IMG/VR virus record: IMGVR_UViG_3300031987_000005
Coordinates: 1-35,758 of that record
DNA from: a virus
DNA: 35,758 bases
Reading direction: 5' to 3' (one strand)
The stretch's first letter is position 1; every line of letters starts with the position of its first letter. The notes below the pieces were generated by a model. The model had not been told where the DNA came from. It saw only the letters and a program-made list of their open reading frames with translations, and did not search any database. The position numbers and the translations under genes were made by a program. Positions 14,557 through 22,311 of this stretch are shown here, in pieces.

Positions 14557-16121
14557 TGGCGGATTCACCCATTGTCGACGCAAGCGGCCGCCCGATCCGC
14601 AAGGCCGAGCTGAAACAAGAGCTGGCCGCCCCATCACTGACCGGCGTGCGCCAGACCTGGCACAACAGCATTGCCGATAACCTGACCCCCGATCGCCTGG
14701 GCATGATCCTGCGGGCCGCCGCCAATAACGATGGCCACGACTACCTGACCCTGGCCGAGGAGATGGAGGAGCGCGAGCCCCATTACGCCTCCGTGCTGGG
14801 CACCCGCAAGCGGGCCGTGAGTGGCTTGGATATTCAGGTAGAGGCGGCATCTGACGACGCGGCCGATGTGCGCCTGGCCGATGCCGTGCGCGACCTGGTG
14901 CGCGATGCCGCCTTTGGCACCCTGGTGGAAGACCTGCTGGACGCCCTGGGCAAGGGCTATTCGGTGGCTGAGATCATGTGGGCTGCCCGTGGCGGCGAAT
15001 GGTGGCCCCGGGAATACGTGTGGCGTGACCCCCGGTTTTTCCGGTTTGACCAGGCCACCGGTCGCCAGCTGCGCCTGATCGATCAGCACAACGTGGCCGA
15101 GGGCATCCCCCTGGCGCCGTTCAAGTTCATCGTTCACAAGCCGCGCCTCAAGTCCGGCCTACCGATGCGCGGCGGCCTGGCGCGTTTGGTGGCTGTGTCG
15201 TACATGGCCAAGAGCTACACCCTGACCGACTGGCTGGCCTTTGCCGAAGTGTTCGGCATGCCGCTACGCCTGGGCCGCTACAACAGCAACGCCAAGCAGG
15301 ACGAAGTGGATATTCTGCGCGCGGCCGTGGCTAACCTGGGCTCAGATGCTGCAGCCATCCTGCCCGAGGGCATGAAAATCGAGTTCCAGGAAATTGCCAA
15401 CACCCAGGGCGGCGCGGATCTGTTCCAGGGCCTGGCCGAATGGGTCGACAAGCAAACCAGTAAAGCGGTGCTGGGTCAGACCATGACCGCTGATGACGGC
15501 TCCAGTCAGTCCCAGGCGACCGTGCACAACGATGTGCGCGAAGACATCCAGCGAGCAGACGCCAAGCACCTGGACCACACGCTGGCGCGTGACCTGGTCA
15601 AGCCGTTCATTGATCTGAATTACGGCGTACAGCGCCGCTACCCGACCATTCGCATCCACATTCCCCAGCCGGAAAACATCCAGCAACTGGTTTCAGCGGT
15701 GAAGGATCTGGTACCGCTGGGCCTGCGTGTGGAAAGCTCGGTGATCTCCGACAAGCTGGGTTTGCCAGACCCGGACAAGGGCGCCCACATTCTGAGCCCA
15801 CCCGCGCAGAATCCATACCCTGAAACTGCCCCTAACCGGGCTTTAAATGCCGCTCAAAACCGGGAATCTGTCGTGGATGAACAGGAGCCGGACTTTGACG
15901 AAATCGCCGAAGCCGAAGACGAGTGGCAGCCCCAGCTGACCCCGCTGCTGGACCCGATCGAACGCCTGGCAAAACAGGTGGCCGATGAAGGCGGTGATGA
16001 AAACGACTTTCTGAACCGCCTGGGTGAGGCCCTGGAAGAGATGGACGAAACCGAACTGGTGCGACGCCTGGCGGCCAGCGCCTTCAAAGCCCGGGGCCTG
16101 GGCGATGCGAGGGACGACTAA
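14556..16121 (+). CDS. Portal protein (Mu gp29, DUF935)
   Basis: This 521-residue protein matches the Mu-type portal family: LTPDRLGMILRAAANNDGHD, EREPHYASVLGTRKRAVSGL, a central FKFIVHKPRLKSGLPMRGGL, and the conserved SKAVLGQTMTADDGSSQSQA stretch near residues 304-323. Twelve copies should form the DNA channel at the capsid vertex. The last 90 residues are acidic. It overlaps gp28 and gp30 by 1 nt each (TAATG). Confidence 0.94.
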   Translation: MADSPIVDASGRPIRKAELKQELAAPSLTGVRQTWHNSIADNLTPDRLGMILRAAANNDGHDYLTLAEEMEEREPHYASVLGTRKRAVSGLDIQVEAASDDAADVRLADAVRDLVRDAAFGTLVEDLLDALGKGYSVAEIMWAARGGEWWPREYVWRDPRFFRFDQATGRQLRLIDQHNVAEGIPLAPFKFIVHKPRLKSGLPMRGGLARLVAVSYMAKSYTLTDWLAFAEVFGMPLRLGRYNSNAKQDEVDILRAAVANLGSDAAAILPEGMKIEFQEIANTQGGADLFQGLAEWVDKQTSKAVLGQTMTADDGSSQSQATVHNDVREDIQRADAKHLDHTLARDLVKPFIDLNYGVQRRYPTIRIHIPQPENIQQLVSAVKDLVPLGLRVESSVISDKLGLPDPDKGAHILSPPAQNPYPETAPNRALNAAQNRESVVDEQEPDFDEIAEAEDEWQPQLTPLLDPIERLAKQVADEGGDENDFLNRLGEALEEMDETELVRRLAASAFKARGLGDARDD

Positions 16122-17371
16122 TGGCCAACTTCAGCGCAGGCCCGGTACCCCGTGACGCCCTGGACTACTTCCGCGACAAGGATCTGCGGGTAGGCTTCGA
16201 TTACCGGGACGTATGGGGCCAGGAACACGCCCACGCTTTTACCGTGGCCAAGGCCATGAAGCTGGACATCCTGGACGACATCCGCGCCGGGCTGGATGAA
16301 GCTCTGGCCGAAGGTAAAACCTTCCGGGACTTTGCTGCCGAGGTGAAGCCCCAGCTGCAGAAAAAGGGCTGGTGGGGCGTAAAGGAACAGATTGACCCGG
16401 AGACCGGCGAGCGTGAGGAGGTTCAGCTGGGCTCACCCCGCCGCCTGAAAACCATTTACCAGTCCAACCTGCGCAGCGCCCGGGCCGCTGGCCAATGGCA
16501 GCGGGCGCAGCGTACCAAGGAAACCCTGCCATTCCTGCTGTATGAGCTGGGGCCCAGTGAGAACCACCGGGATGAGCACGTGAAGTGGGCGGGCACCCTG
16601 CTGCCGGTGGATCACCCCTGGTGGCGGGACCACATGCCACCCAACGGGTACGGCTGCAAGTGTCGGGCGCGTCAGGTCTCGCGCACTGAGGCCGAGCGCA
16701 TGGAGCGTGAAGGCATACAGAACCCCATGGCAGAACTGGAGATCAACCCGGAGACGGGGCTGCCCACCGGCCGCAGGCAACGCCAGGTGATGCCAGTGCG
16801 CCGGGAGCCGCCGCCCACCGAGACGGTCAGTTACACCAACCGCCGCACCGGCGAGATCACCCAGGTGGACAAGGGGTTGCACCCGGCCTGGTCGTCCAAT
16901 CCCGGGCAGGACCGTGTGCGGGTGTTGCGCGGCCAGCTGGCCGACAAGGCCGACACGGTGGATCAGCGCCTGGCGCGTGCCACCGTGCGGGATGTCATGA
17001 CCTCGCCGATCTTGGACGAGTGGGCGGCGAAGCCGGCGGGTGAACTGCCGGCGGGTGTGATTGGCCGCAGGGCCCAGCAGGCCCTGGGCGCGAAAAGCCA
17101 GGTGGTGCGGCTGACACCAGCCGCCGCCCGTGGTGGCCGCTCCGTGGCCGTGGGAGACTACCGGGCGATGCCGGAGATCCTGAGTGCAGGCGAGGCCATC
17201 CGGCAAGGCGATCGCTCCCTGGTTGTGCTGCACCAGCGCGGTAACCAGTGGTGGGCCGCAACGGTCCGGGCTGATGACGAGGCTGAAAAGCTGGCCCTGG
17301 AAGTCCTGGAGCCGGTCAGTGACGAGCAGCTGCAACAGATCCGAAACCGAGGCGAAGCGATCCGCGATTAA
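16121..17371 (+). CDS. Head morphogenesis protein (Mu F/gp30) with C-terminal PBECR-like domain
   Basis: This is a 416-residue protein. Residues about 1-195 carry the Mu F-like minor head domain, ending in the diagnostic DEHVKWAGTLLPVDHPWWRD and PPNGYGCKCRA. The C-terminal part (about 300-416), with VVRLTPAAA, an RAMPEILSAGEAIRQGDRSL stretch and WWAATVRADDEAEKLALEVL, resembles the polyvalent nuclease-like (PBECR/barnase-EndoU-type) domains often fused to Mu F. I infer that from pattern only. The protein is needed for head assembly and may be injected. Confidence 0.9.
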   Translation: MANFSAGPVPRDALDYFRDKDLRVGFDYRDVWGQEHAHAFTVAKAMKLDILDDIRAGLDEALAEGKTFRDFAAEVKPQLQKKGWWGVKEQIDPETGEREEVQLGSPRRLKTIYQSNLRSARAAGQWQRAQRTKETLPFLLYELGPSENHRDEHVKWAGTLLPVDHPWWRDHMPPNGYGCKCRARQVSRTEAERMEREGIQNPMAELEINPETGLPTGRRQRQVMPVRREPPPTETVSYTNRRTGEITQVDKGLHPAWSSNPGQDRVRVLRGQLADKADTVDQRLARATVRDVMTSPILDEWAAKPAGELPAGVIGRRAQQALGAKSQVVRLTPAAARGGRSVAVGDYRAMPEILSAGEAIRQGDRSLVVLHQRGNQWWAATVRADDEAEKLALEVLEPVSDEQLQQIRNRGEAIRD

Positions 17372-17407
17372 CGCCTGAAACCCGCCCAAAATAAAAACGC
17401 CCTCAGA

Positions 17408-17439
17408 AGCCCTAGAAGCCCCTTAAAGGGCTTGGGGCT
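17408..17439. repeat. Long imperfect hairpin after gp30
   Basis: Nested arms AGCCC/GGGCT (408-412 with 435-439 within the 17.4 kb line) and AAGCCC/GGGCTT (17416-17421 with 17428-17433) fold into one hairpin with a 6-nt loop. No T-run follows. It may stabilise the 3' end of the upstream mRNA or act with the weak terminator at 17547. The 281-bp gap 17372-17652 holds no supported gene. Confidence 0.4.
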
Positions 17440-17546
17440 ACCATGGCAGGGGCAGAACCCCAAAAAACGTTTTTAAATGGGTGTTAAATGCCTTTACGGG
17501 CGATTGCCAACCATGGGCGCGTCCGATAATCTGCCTTTGCCAATGA

Positions 17547-17572
17547 CCGCTCCCGAAGCGGCCCTTCTTTTT
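17547..17572 (+). terminator. Weak terminator-like hairpin
   Basis: CCGCT (17547-17551) and AGCGG (17557-17561) form a 5-bp stem followed by CCCTTCTTTTT. It lies just before promoter block 2, so it could insulate the two transcription units. The stem is short, so termination may be partial. Confidence 0.35.
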
Positions 17573-17645
17573 GTGGCACTCTGCCACCCCGAAAACCACC
17601 CCTGAACTCCCTCATGACCACGCAACCGGCGCCCCGCCGATAGTG
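17565..17645 (+). promoter_or_regulatory. Putative Mor-activated promoter block 2
   Basis: TTCTTTTTGTGGCAC (17565 onward) is followed by CCACCCCGAA (17584-17593) and CCACCCCTGAACTCCC (17596-17611), and then by a possible -10 GATAGT (17639-17644) before the protease ATG at 17653. The order, wording and distance to the start codon parallel the block before the endolysin (10381-10446). A shared activator, most simply the Mor-family protein, is inferred. Confidence 0.55.
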
Positions 17646-17652
17646 TGGCCCC

Positions 17653-18726
17653 ATGACTAAGACACTTGTACTTCACACCGGCCACTCCATGGCCGCCGCC
17701 ATCGCCTCCAGCCTCGCATCGGCCGCGAGCGTTGACCTGGACCTGGCCCTGAACACAGAGCCAGCCCCGGGCGAACGCCTGGCGCTGAACGTTGAGCTGC
17801 CCCCTGGCGAGGTGCCGGAGTGGGTGGAGCTGCTACCCGCTGGGGAGGTGCTGACCGGCCGCGATGGCCGGATCTGGCGCAACCCCAACCCCCAGGCCGT
17901 GGTCGATCAGTTCCGCATGCGCGGCATGGATCTGGTTATTGACTGGGAGCACTCCAGCGAGCACCGCGCCCCGAAAGGTGAGTCTGCCCCGGCCGCCGCC
18001 TGGGTGAAAGAGATGGAGGTACGCGAGGGCTCTGTGCGGGGCCGCGTTGAGTGGACCTCCAAGGCTGCCGAGCAGCTGAAAGCGAAAGAATACCGCTACC
18101 TCTCCCCCGTTTTCCTGTTTACCCGTGATGAGCGCCAGATTGTGCGGCTGACCAGCGCGGGCCTGACCAACCAACCCAACCTGGCGCTAAAAGCGCTGAA
18201 CCAGCAAACCCACCAGGAGGAATTCCCCGTGTGGAAAGAACTGCTCAAGCGGCTGGGTCTGCCTGAAGACGCAACAGAGCAGCAGGCATTGACTGCTCTG
18301 AACCGGATTCAGGATGACCTGGACACCGCCAAAAACCGTGAGGCGACCCCCAGCCTCGACAAGTACGTGCCCCGTGCCGACTTCGACCAGGCCCAGACTC
18401 GCGCTGCCAACGCGGAGCAGAAGCTGGCCGACATCGAAGAGAAGCGCCAGACCGACGCGATCGACACCGCCATTAACCAGGCAGTGGACGACGGCAAGAT
18501 CGCGCCGGCCACCGTGGAGTACCACAAGGCCCAGTGCCGCACCGAGGGTGGACTGAAGCGCTTCCAGGACTTTGTGGCCAGCGCCCCGGCGATCACTGGG
18601 GATTCCGGGCTGGATGGTCGCGATGTACCCGGCGACGCCAAGGCCCTTAACGCAGAGACCCGCGAGATTGCCGGCATGTTTGGCAACTCTGAAGAGGATC
18701 TCAAAACCTACGGAGGGCTGGCGTAA
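17653..18726 (+). CDS. I: Prohead protease (Mu gpI) with scaffold region
   Basis: This 357-residue protein has the Mu-like protease domain in its first 180 residues. It includes LLPAGEVLTGRDGRIWRNPN, VIDWEHSSEH (H100 as the likely catalytic histidine) and YLSPVF (S151 as the likely nucleophile), with DERQIVRLTSAGLTNQPNLA closing the domain. The C-terminal part (about 193-357) is a coiled-coil scaffold. An internal in-frame start at 18229 can make that part separately, as with Mu I and Z. It processes the scaffold during prohead maturation. Confidence 0.93.
   Translation: MTKTLVLHTGHSMAAAIASSLASAASVDLDLALNTEPAPGERLALNVELPPGEVPEWVELLPAGEVLTGRDGRIWRNPNPQAVVDQFRMRGMDLVIDWEHSSEHRAPKGESAPAAAWVKEMEVREGSVRGRVEWTSKAAEQLKAKEYRYLSPVFLFTRDERQIVRLTSAGLTNQPNLALKALNQQTHQEEFPVWKELLKRLGLPEDATEQQALTALNRIQDDLDTAKNREATPSLDKYVPRADFDQAQTRAANAEQKLADIEEKRQTDAIDTAINQAVDDGKIAPATVEYHKAQCRTEGGLKRFQDFVASAPAITGDSGLDGRDVPGDAKALNAETREIAGMFGNSEEDLKTYGGLA
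18229..18726 (+). CDS. Z: Nested capsid scaffold (Mu gpZ-like)
   Basis: An in-frame GTG at codon 193 of the protease gene is preceded 8 bp upstream by a perfect AGGAGG (18215-18220). It would give a 165-residue protein starting VWKELLKRLGLPEDATEQQA with a helical, charged coiled-coil middle. In Mu the scaffold Z is likewise made from an internal start in the protease gene. The strong ribosome site inside coding sequence is the main evidence. Confidence 0.8.
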   Translation: MWKELLKRLGLPEDATEQQALTALNRIQDDLDTAKNREATPSLDKYVPRADFDQAQTRAANAEQKLADIEEKRQTDAIDTAINQAVDDGKIAPATVEYHKAQCRTEGGLKRFQDFVASAPAITGDSGLDGRDVPGDAKALNAETREIAGMFGNSEEDLKTYGGLA

Positions 18727-19127
18727 TGGCACTCACCCAAGACCGTATGACCCCGAACCGTGACGGCGAGCTGATCCCGTTCGCCGTTGCCGCCGGCGCG
18801 GAAATCTTCATGGGCGCCCAGGTAGCCGTGAATGCTAACGGCATGCTGGTACCGGGCTCCGAAGCCACCGACCTGACCTACATCGGCCGTGCCGAGGAAC
18901 ACGTGGATAACTCCGCCGGCGCTGATGGTGACGCCTTTGTGCGCGTGCGCCGTGGCCAGGCGTTCCTCTGGAAGAATTCGGCCGCTGACCCCGTGGGTCA
19001 GGATCTGGTCGGTAAACCCTGTTTCATTCTGGACGACGAGACCGTCGCCGGCACCGATGCCACTGGGACTCGCTCCCAATCCGGCACCGTGTTGGCTGTC
19101 GAGTCTGCCGGCGTCTGGGTCGAGTAA
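18726..19127 (+). CDS. Head protein, possible decoration/cement protein
   Basis: This 133-residue protein is beta-rich and lies between the scaffold and the major capsid genes, where Mu-like and other phages often encode a small capsid-associated protein. Residues 20-60 (PFAVAAGAEIFMGAQVAVNA) and the C-terminal strands resemble a trimeric decoration-protein beta-barrel. That is inference, because I cannot place it firmly in a named family. Its ATG overlaps the protease stop (TAATG). Confidence 0.75.
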   Translation: MALTQDRMTPNRDGELIPFAVAAGAEIFMGAQVAVNANGMLVPGSEATDLTYIGRAEEHVDNSAGADGDAFVRVRRGQAFLWKNSAADPVGQDLVGKPCFILDDETVAGTDATGTRSQSGTVLAVESAGVWVE

Positions 19128-19139
19128 AGGAGAGTTGCT

Positions 19140-20060
19140 GTGATCGTAAACAAGAACGCACTTGATGGCGTGTTCTTCAACCTGAAGACCACGTTCAACC
19201 GCGCCCTGAAGGCTGCCGAGCCGGAGTGGCAGGAAATCGCCATGAAGGTCCAATCCACCTCCGGTGAAAACCGCTACAAGTGGATGGAGCGTTTCCCGGC
19301 CATGCGCAAGTGGGTCGGTGAAAAGGTGGTCAAGCAGCTGAAGGGCCAGGGCTACACCCTCATCAACGATGACTTTGAGGCCACCATTGAGGTGGACCGC
19401 AACGACATCGAAGACGACTCCCTGGGCATCTATGGCCCCGAGGCCGAGATGGCCGGATACAGCTCGGCACACCTCCCGGATGAGCTGGTGTTTGACCTGG
19501 TAAACGCGGGCTTCACCGAGCTGGCGTATGACGGCCAGCCGTTCTTCGACACCGACCACCCGGTTGGCACCAAAGACGGCGAGACCGTGAGCGTCAGCAA
19601 TAAGGGCACCGCCGCCCTGAGCCACGCCACCCTGGCCGCTGCGCAGGCCTCGTTTGGCGCGGCCCGCACCACTCTGCGGAAGATGAAGGACGACGAAGAG
19701 CGCCCGCTGAACATCAACCCCAGTGTGCTGCTGGTGCCGCCCGCCCTGGAAGATACCGCTCGGGCGCTGATGAGCGTGGACAAGCTCGAAGACGGCAAGC
19801 CCAACCCGTACAAGAGCGCGGCCAAGGTGGTGGTGTCCTCCCGCCTGACGTCCGACACCGCGTGGTTCCTGCTGGATACCACCAAGCCGGTCAAGCCGTT
19901 CATCTACCAGGAGCGCAAAGCGCCCACGTTCGTCAGCCAGACCGACATGAACAGCGACAACGTGTTCCTGAAAAAGAAATACCTGTACGGCGCGGAAGCC
20001 CGTGGCGCCGCTGGCTTCAGCTTCTGGCAGATGGCCTACGGCTCCACCGGCCAGGGCTGA
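19140..20060 (+). CDS. T: Major capsid protein (Mu gpT)
   Basis: This 306-residue protein has the Mu gpT pattern: FFNLKTTFNRALKAAEPEWQ, YKWMERFPAMRKWVGEK, FEATIEVDRNDIEDDSLGIY, and FFDTDHPVGTKDGETVSVSN. It forms the icosahedral shell with an HK97-type fold. It starts at a GTG after AAGGAGAG. A strong terminator follows at 20085-20111, so the head operon probably ends here. Confidence 0.95.
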   Translation: MIVNKNALDGVFFNLKTTFNRALKAAEPEWQEIAMKVQSTSGENRYKWMERFPAMRKWVGEKVVKQLKGQGYTLINDDFEATIEVDRNDIEDDSLGIYGPEAEMAGYSSAHLPDELVFDLVNAGFTELAYDGQPFFDTDHPVGTKDGETVSVSNKGTAALSHATLAAAQASFGAARTTLRKMKDDEERPLNINPSVLLVPPALEDTARALMSVDKLEDGKPNPYKSAAKVVVSSRLTSDTAWFLLDTTKPVKPFIYQERKAPTFVSQTDMNSDNVFLKKKYLYGAEARGAAGFSFWQMAYGSTGQG

Positions 20061-20084
20061 TAACCAGGCAGAGCGTGACCCAGA

Positions 20085-20111
20085 AATGGCCGGCTGAGGC
20101 CGGCCATTTTT
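20085..20111 (+). terminator. Rho-independent terminator after the capsid gene
   Basis: A 10-bp GC-rich stem (20085-20094 with 20099-20108; TGGCCGGC/GCCGGCCA core) with a TGAG loop is followed by a five-base T-run. It lies 25 bp after the capsid stop. No clear promoter is seen before the next gene, so tail transcription may rely on readthrough. Confidence 0.85.
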
Positions 20112-20142
20112 AAAGCCTAAACCTTTGAGACAGGAGGCCGTG

Positions 20143-20688
20143 ATGGCTGCCACCAACGCGAGCAAGAGCAAGAGCAAGAGCACCAAGCCTGCAGCGCAAA
20201 AGCAGGCGACCAAGCCGCAGGAAGGCGACACCACCCAGGACGAGGTGAAGCCGCAGGAGCCTGCGCACAGCCAGGACCAGGACAAAGCGCAGGACACCAG
20301 CGCACCCCAGGACAACGACAAGCCCCAGGACGACGCCAATAGCCAGGAGCCCGCCAAAGAGCAGGCATCCAACACCGCCCCGGATAACCAGGAGGGCGAC
20401 CAGGCATCACCGGCAGATGACGGGGGCGACAGTGACAACACCAAGGATTCGGAAGAGAAACCGAAGGCGGACAACGGGGAAGAAACGGCCAAAGAGCCCG
20501 AGCCCCGGGAGCCGGAAGTAAAGCGCATTGCCGTGCGCTCTACCACGCCCAGCTTCCGCCGCGCCGGCTTCCAGTTCAGCCGTACCGAGCAGGTTCTGGA
20601 TACCCGCCGGATGACCGACGAGCAGCTGGAAGCCATCCAGAACGAGCCACGCCTGGTCGTGCGCCCGATCGGAGGCCAGGAGGCCTGA
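20143..20688 (+). CDS. Gln/Asp/Lys-rich protein with HI1506-like C-terminus
   Basis: This is a 181-residue protein with AGGAGG before the ATG. Residues 1-125 are low-complexity (SKSKSKS, then repeated PQ-E/D units) and surely disordered. Residues about 126-181 (AVRSTTPSFRRAGFQFSRTE, then DEQLEAIQNEPRLVV) form a small domain like the FluMu HI1506 family, which lies just before gp36 in Mu-like phages. It may be a head-completion or capsid-associated protein. The function is not established. Confidence 0.85.
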   Translation: MAATNASKSKSKSTKPAAQKQATKPQEGDTTQDEVKPQEPAHSQDQDKAQDTSAPQDNDKPQDDANSQEPAKEQASNTAPDNQEGDQASPADDGGDSDNTKDSEEKPKADNGEETAKEPEPREPEVKRIAVRSTTPSFRRAGFQFSRTEQVLDTRRMTDEQLEAIQNEPRLVVRPIGGQEA

Positions 20689-20689
20689 T

Positions 20690-21100
20690 ATGGCTGTGTA
20701 CGCCACGCTCCAGGATCTGCAGACCCGCTTCGGCGAAGACGCTCTGTTGATCGCCGCCGACCGTGACGGCGACAACCAGGTGGATGCCGAAGTGGTCGAG
20801 CAGGCCCTGGAGGATGCAGACGCCGAAATCGACACCTATGTAGGCCAGCAGTACCGGCTGCCCCTGCCGATCGTGCCGCGCATCCTGACCAAGCTGGCCG
20901 TGGATATCGCCTTTGACACCCTCTCGCCGGAAGCCGACACCGCCACCGAGCAACGCCGGACCCGGCGCGAGAAAGCGGTTCAGCTGCTGCGCGCGATCGC
21001 CAAGGGTGACGTGAGCCTGGGCATTGAGCAGTCCGCCCCGGCCAGCATCAAGCCTGAAATCACCTCCCGGCCACGCCGGTGGGGCCGAACCGGAGGCTGA
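20690..21100 (+). CDS. Mu gp36-like head-tail completion protein (DUF1320)
   Basis: This 136-residue protein matches the gp36/DUF1320 family: YATLQDLQTRFGEDALLIAA at the start, EDADAEIDTYVGQQYRLPLP in the middle, and KAVQLLRAIAKGDVSLGI near the end. By position and fold such proteins are thought to be head-tail adaptors. It sits 1 bp after the previous stop. Confidence 0.9.
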   Translation: MAVYATLQDLQTRFGEDALLIAADRDGDNQVDAEVVEQALEDADAEIDTYVGQQYRLPLPIVPRILTKLAVDIAFDTLSPEADTATEQRRTRREKAVQLLRAIAKGDVSLGIEQSAPASIKPEITSRPRRWGRTGG

Positions 21101-21101
21101 T

Positions 21102-21563
21102 GTGAGCATTTCGCTGACCACGGATTTCTCCGGTATCGAGCGCCTGCAGCGGCGGATTGATCGCTTGGCGAATCCCGAGCTTGATCAGTTGGGCGAGCAG
21201 CTGGGCAGCCTGGTGGAAAGCCAGACCCGCCGACGCCTCAGCGCCGACAAGGAGGCCCCGGATGGTACGCCCTGGGCGCCTTGGTCAGACGACTACGCAG
21301 CCAGCCGGAAGGGCGGCAAATCGCTCCTGGAAGGCGAAGGCGATTTGCTTGACAGCATCACCTATGAAGTTGATCGCGGCCAGGTTTCTGTGGGCTCGAA
21401 CCTGGTGTACGCCGCCATTCACCAGCACGGCGGCACGCCGGACATGGCCCCCGGGCCTGCAGGTGTTCCGGCTCGCCCGTACCTGGGCTTTTCCGATAAC
21501 GATCTGGCCGAGATCCAGGCCGAGGCAGACGCCTGGCTGGACCGGCACCTGGAGCAAGCATGA
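21102..21563 (+). CDS. Virion morphogenesis protein (Mu gpG-like)
   Basis: This 153-residue protein was started at the GTG directly after the gp36 stop. It carries the phage virion morphogenesis / tail completion S pattern, with PDGTPWAPWSDDYAASRKGG, LLDSITYEVDRGQVSVGSNL and YAAIHQHGGTPD, and a final ARPYLGFSDNDLAEI. It is expected at the head-tail or tail-completion step. It overlaps the next gene by 4 nt. Confidence 0.9.
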   Translation: MSISLTTDFSGIERLQRRIDRLANPELDQLGEQLGSLVESQTRRRLSADKEAPDGTPWAPWSDDYAASRKGGKSLLEGEGDLLDSITYEVDRGQVSVGSNLVYAAIHQHGGTPDMAPGPAGVPARPYLGFSDNDLAEIQAEADAWLDRHLEQA

Positions 21564-22111
21564 AAACCGGAGACATCAACCAGGTCAGAGACGCCATTGT
21601 GGCGACCATCAAAGAAGCGCTGCCCGCGTTGAAAAGCTGCTCGTCTCACGGTGGCCGATTCGATCTTCAAGAGCTGCAGCGCTGGAGCAAGCAAGCTCCG
21701 GCCGTTCTGGTGGCGGCCGTGCAGATCCCGGCACTGGCAGACAACCGGGCCAACCAGATGCGCGTGCGCTGGGTGGCTTACCTGATGGTGAAGGATGCCC
21801 CGGGCGCCAGCCGCGATGTGGCGGCGCTGGACTACACCGAGGCCCTGATGCGCCTGGTGAAGGGTAACGACTGGGGGCTGAACAGCATGCAGCGCCCGGA
21901 AAACATCGCCGCAGACAACCTCTACAACAGCGGGTCAGACCGCAACGGTATGGCGTTGTGGGCGGTGAGCTGGCAGCAGGCGGTGAACCTGAGCCATGCC
22001 GATATTTCACAGCTGGCCGACTTCGCCATCTACAGCGCCACCCACGAGGTGGGCGATGGTCCGGCTACTGAGACCTACGCAGAAATCCCCACGGGTAACC
22101 AGGAGGCATAA
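21560..22111 (+). CDS. Mu gp37-like protein (DUF1834)
   Basis: This is a 183-residue protein of the gp37/DUF1834 family, placed between gpG and gp38 as in Mu. Features include the N-terminal helix (INQVRDAIVATIKEALPALK), the RVRWVAYLMVKDAPG strand region and the LNSMQRPENIAADNLYNSGS stretch. It is probably a tail terminator or neck protein by position, with no direct functional evidence. Confidence 0.88.
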   Translation: MKTGDINQVRDAIVATIKEALPALKSCSSHGGRFDLQELQRWSKQAPAVLVAAVQIPALADNRANQMRVRWVAYLMVKDAPGASRDVAALDYTEALMRLVKGNDWGLNSMQRPENIAADNLYNSGSDRNGMALWAVSWQQAVNLSHADISQLADFAIYSATHEVGDGPATETYAEIPTGNQEA

Positions 22112-22113
22112 CC

Positions 22114-22311
22114 GTGACCAAGCGATACATCAAACCGGCCAAAAAAGGCCTGGTCGTGCGCCAGCCGAAGAACGGCCAACCCCTGCCCGCTGAGGGCGCG
22201 TGGGTGAACTGGAACGGCCACTGGGCACGCCGCAAGGCAGAAGGCTCGATCGTTGAGGCCAAGGCGCCCGCGAAGGCCAAAGCCACTGTGAAAAAGGAGG
22301 CTGACGCATGA
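22114..22311 (+). CDS. Mu gp38-like protein (DUF2635)
   Basis: This 65-residue protein begins at a GTG after AGGAGG. The DUF2635 core (YIKPAKKGLVVRQPKNGQPL and AEGAWVNWNGHWARRKAEGS) is clear. The tail is Lys/Ala-rich. Its role next to the sheath gene is unknown. It overlaps the sheath start by 4 nt. Confidence 0.88.
   Translation: MTKRYIKPAKKGLVVRQPKNGQPLPAEGAWVNWNGHWARRKAEGSIVEAKAPAKAKATVKKEADA

Noticed and set aside
12592-14850. 752-codon leftward ORF
   Set aside because: It lies opposite gp27-gp29, which are well supported. Its sequence is low-complexity Gly/Val/His/Arg-rich, typical of the reverse strand of GC-rich genes.
18708-20636. 642-codon leftward ORF
   Set aside because: Opposite the capsid gene and the low-complexity Gln/Asp gene, whose repeats create an artificial Ser/Leu-rich reverse frame.
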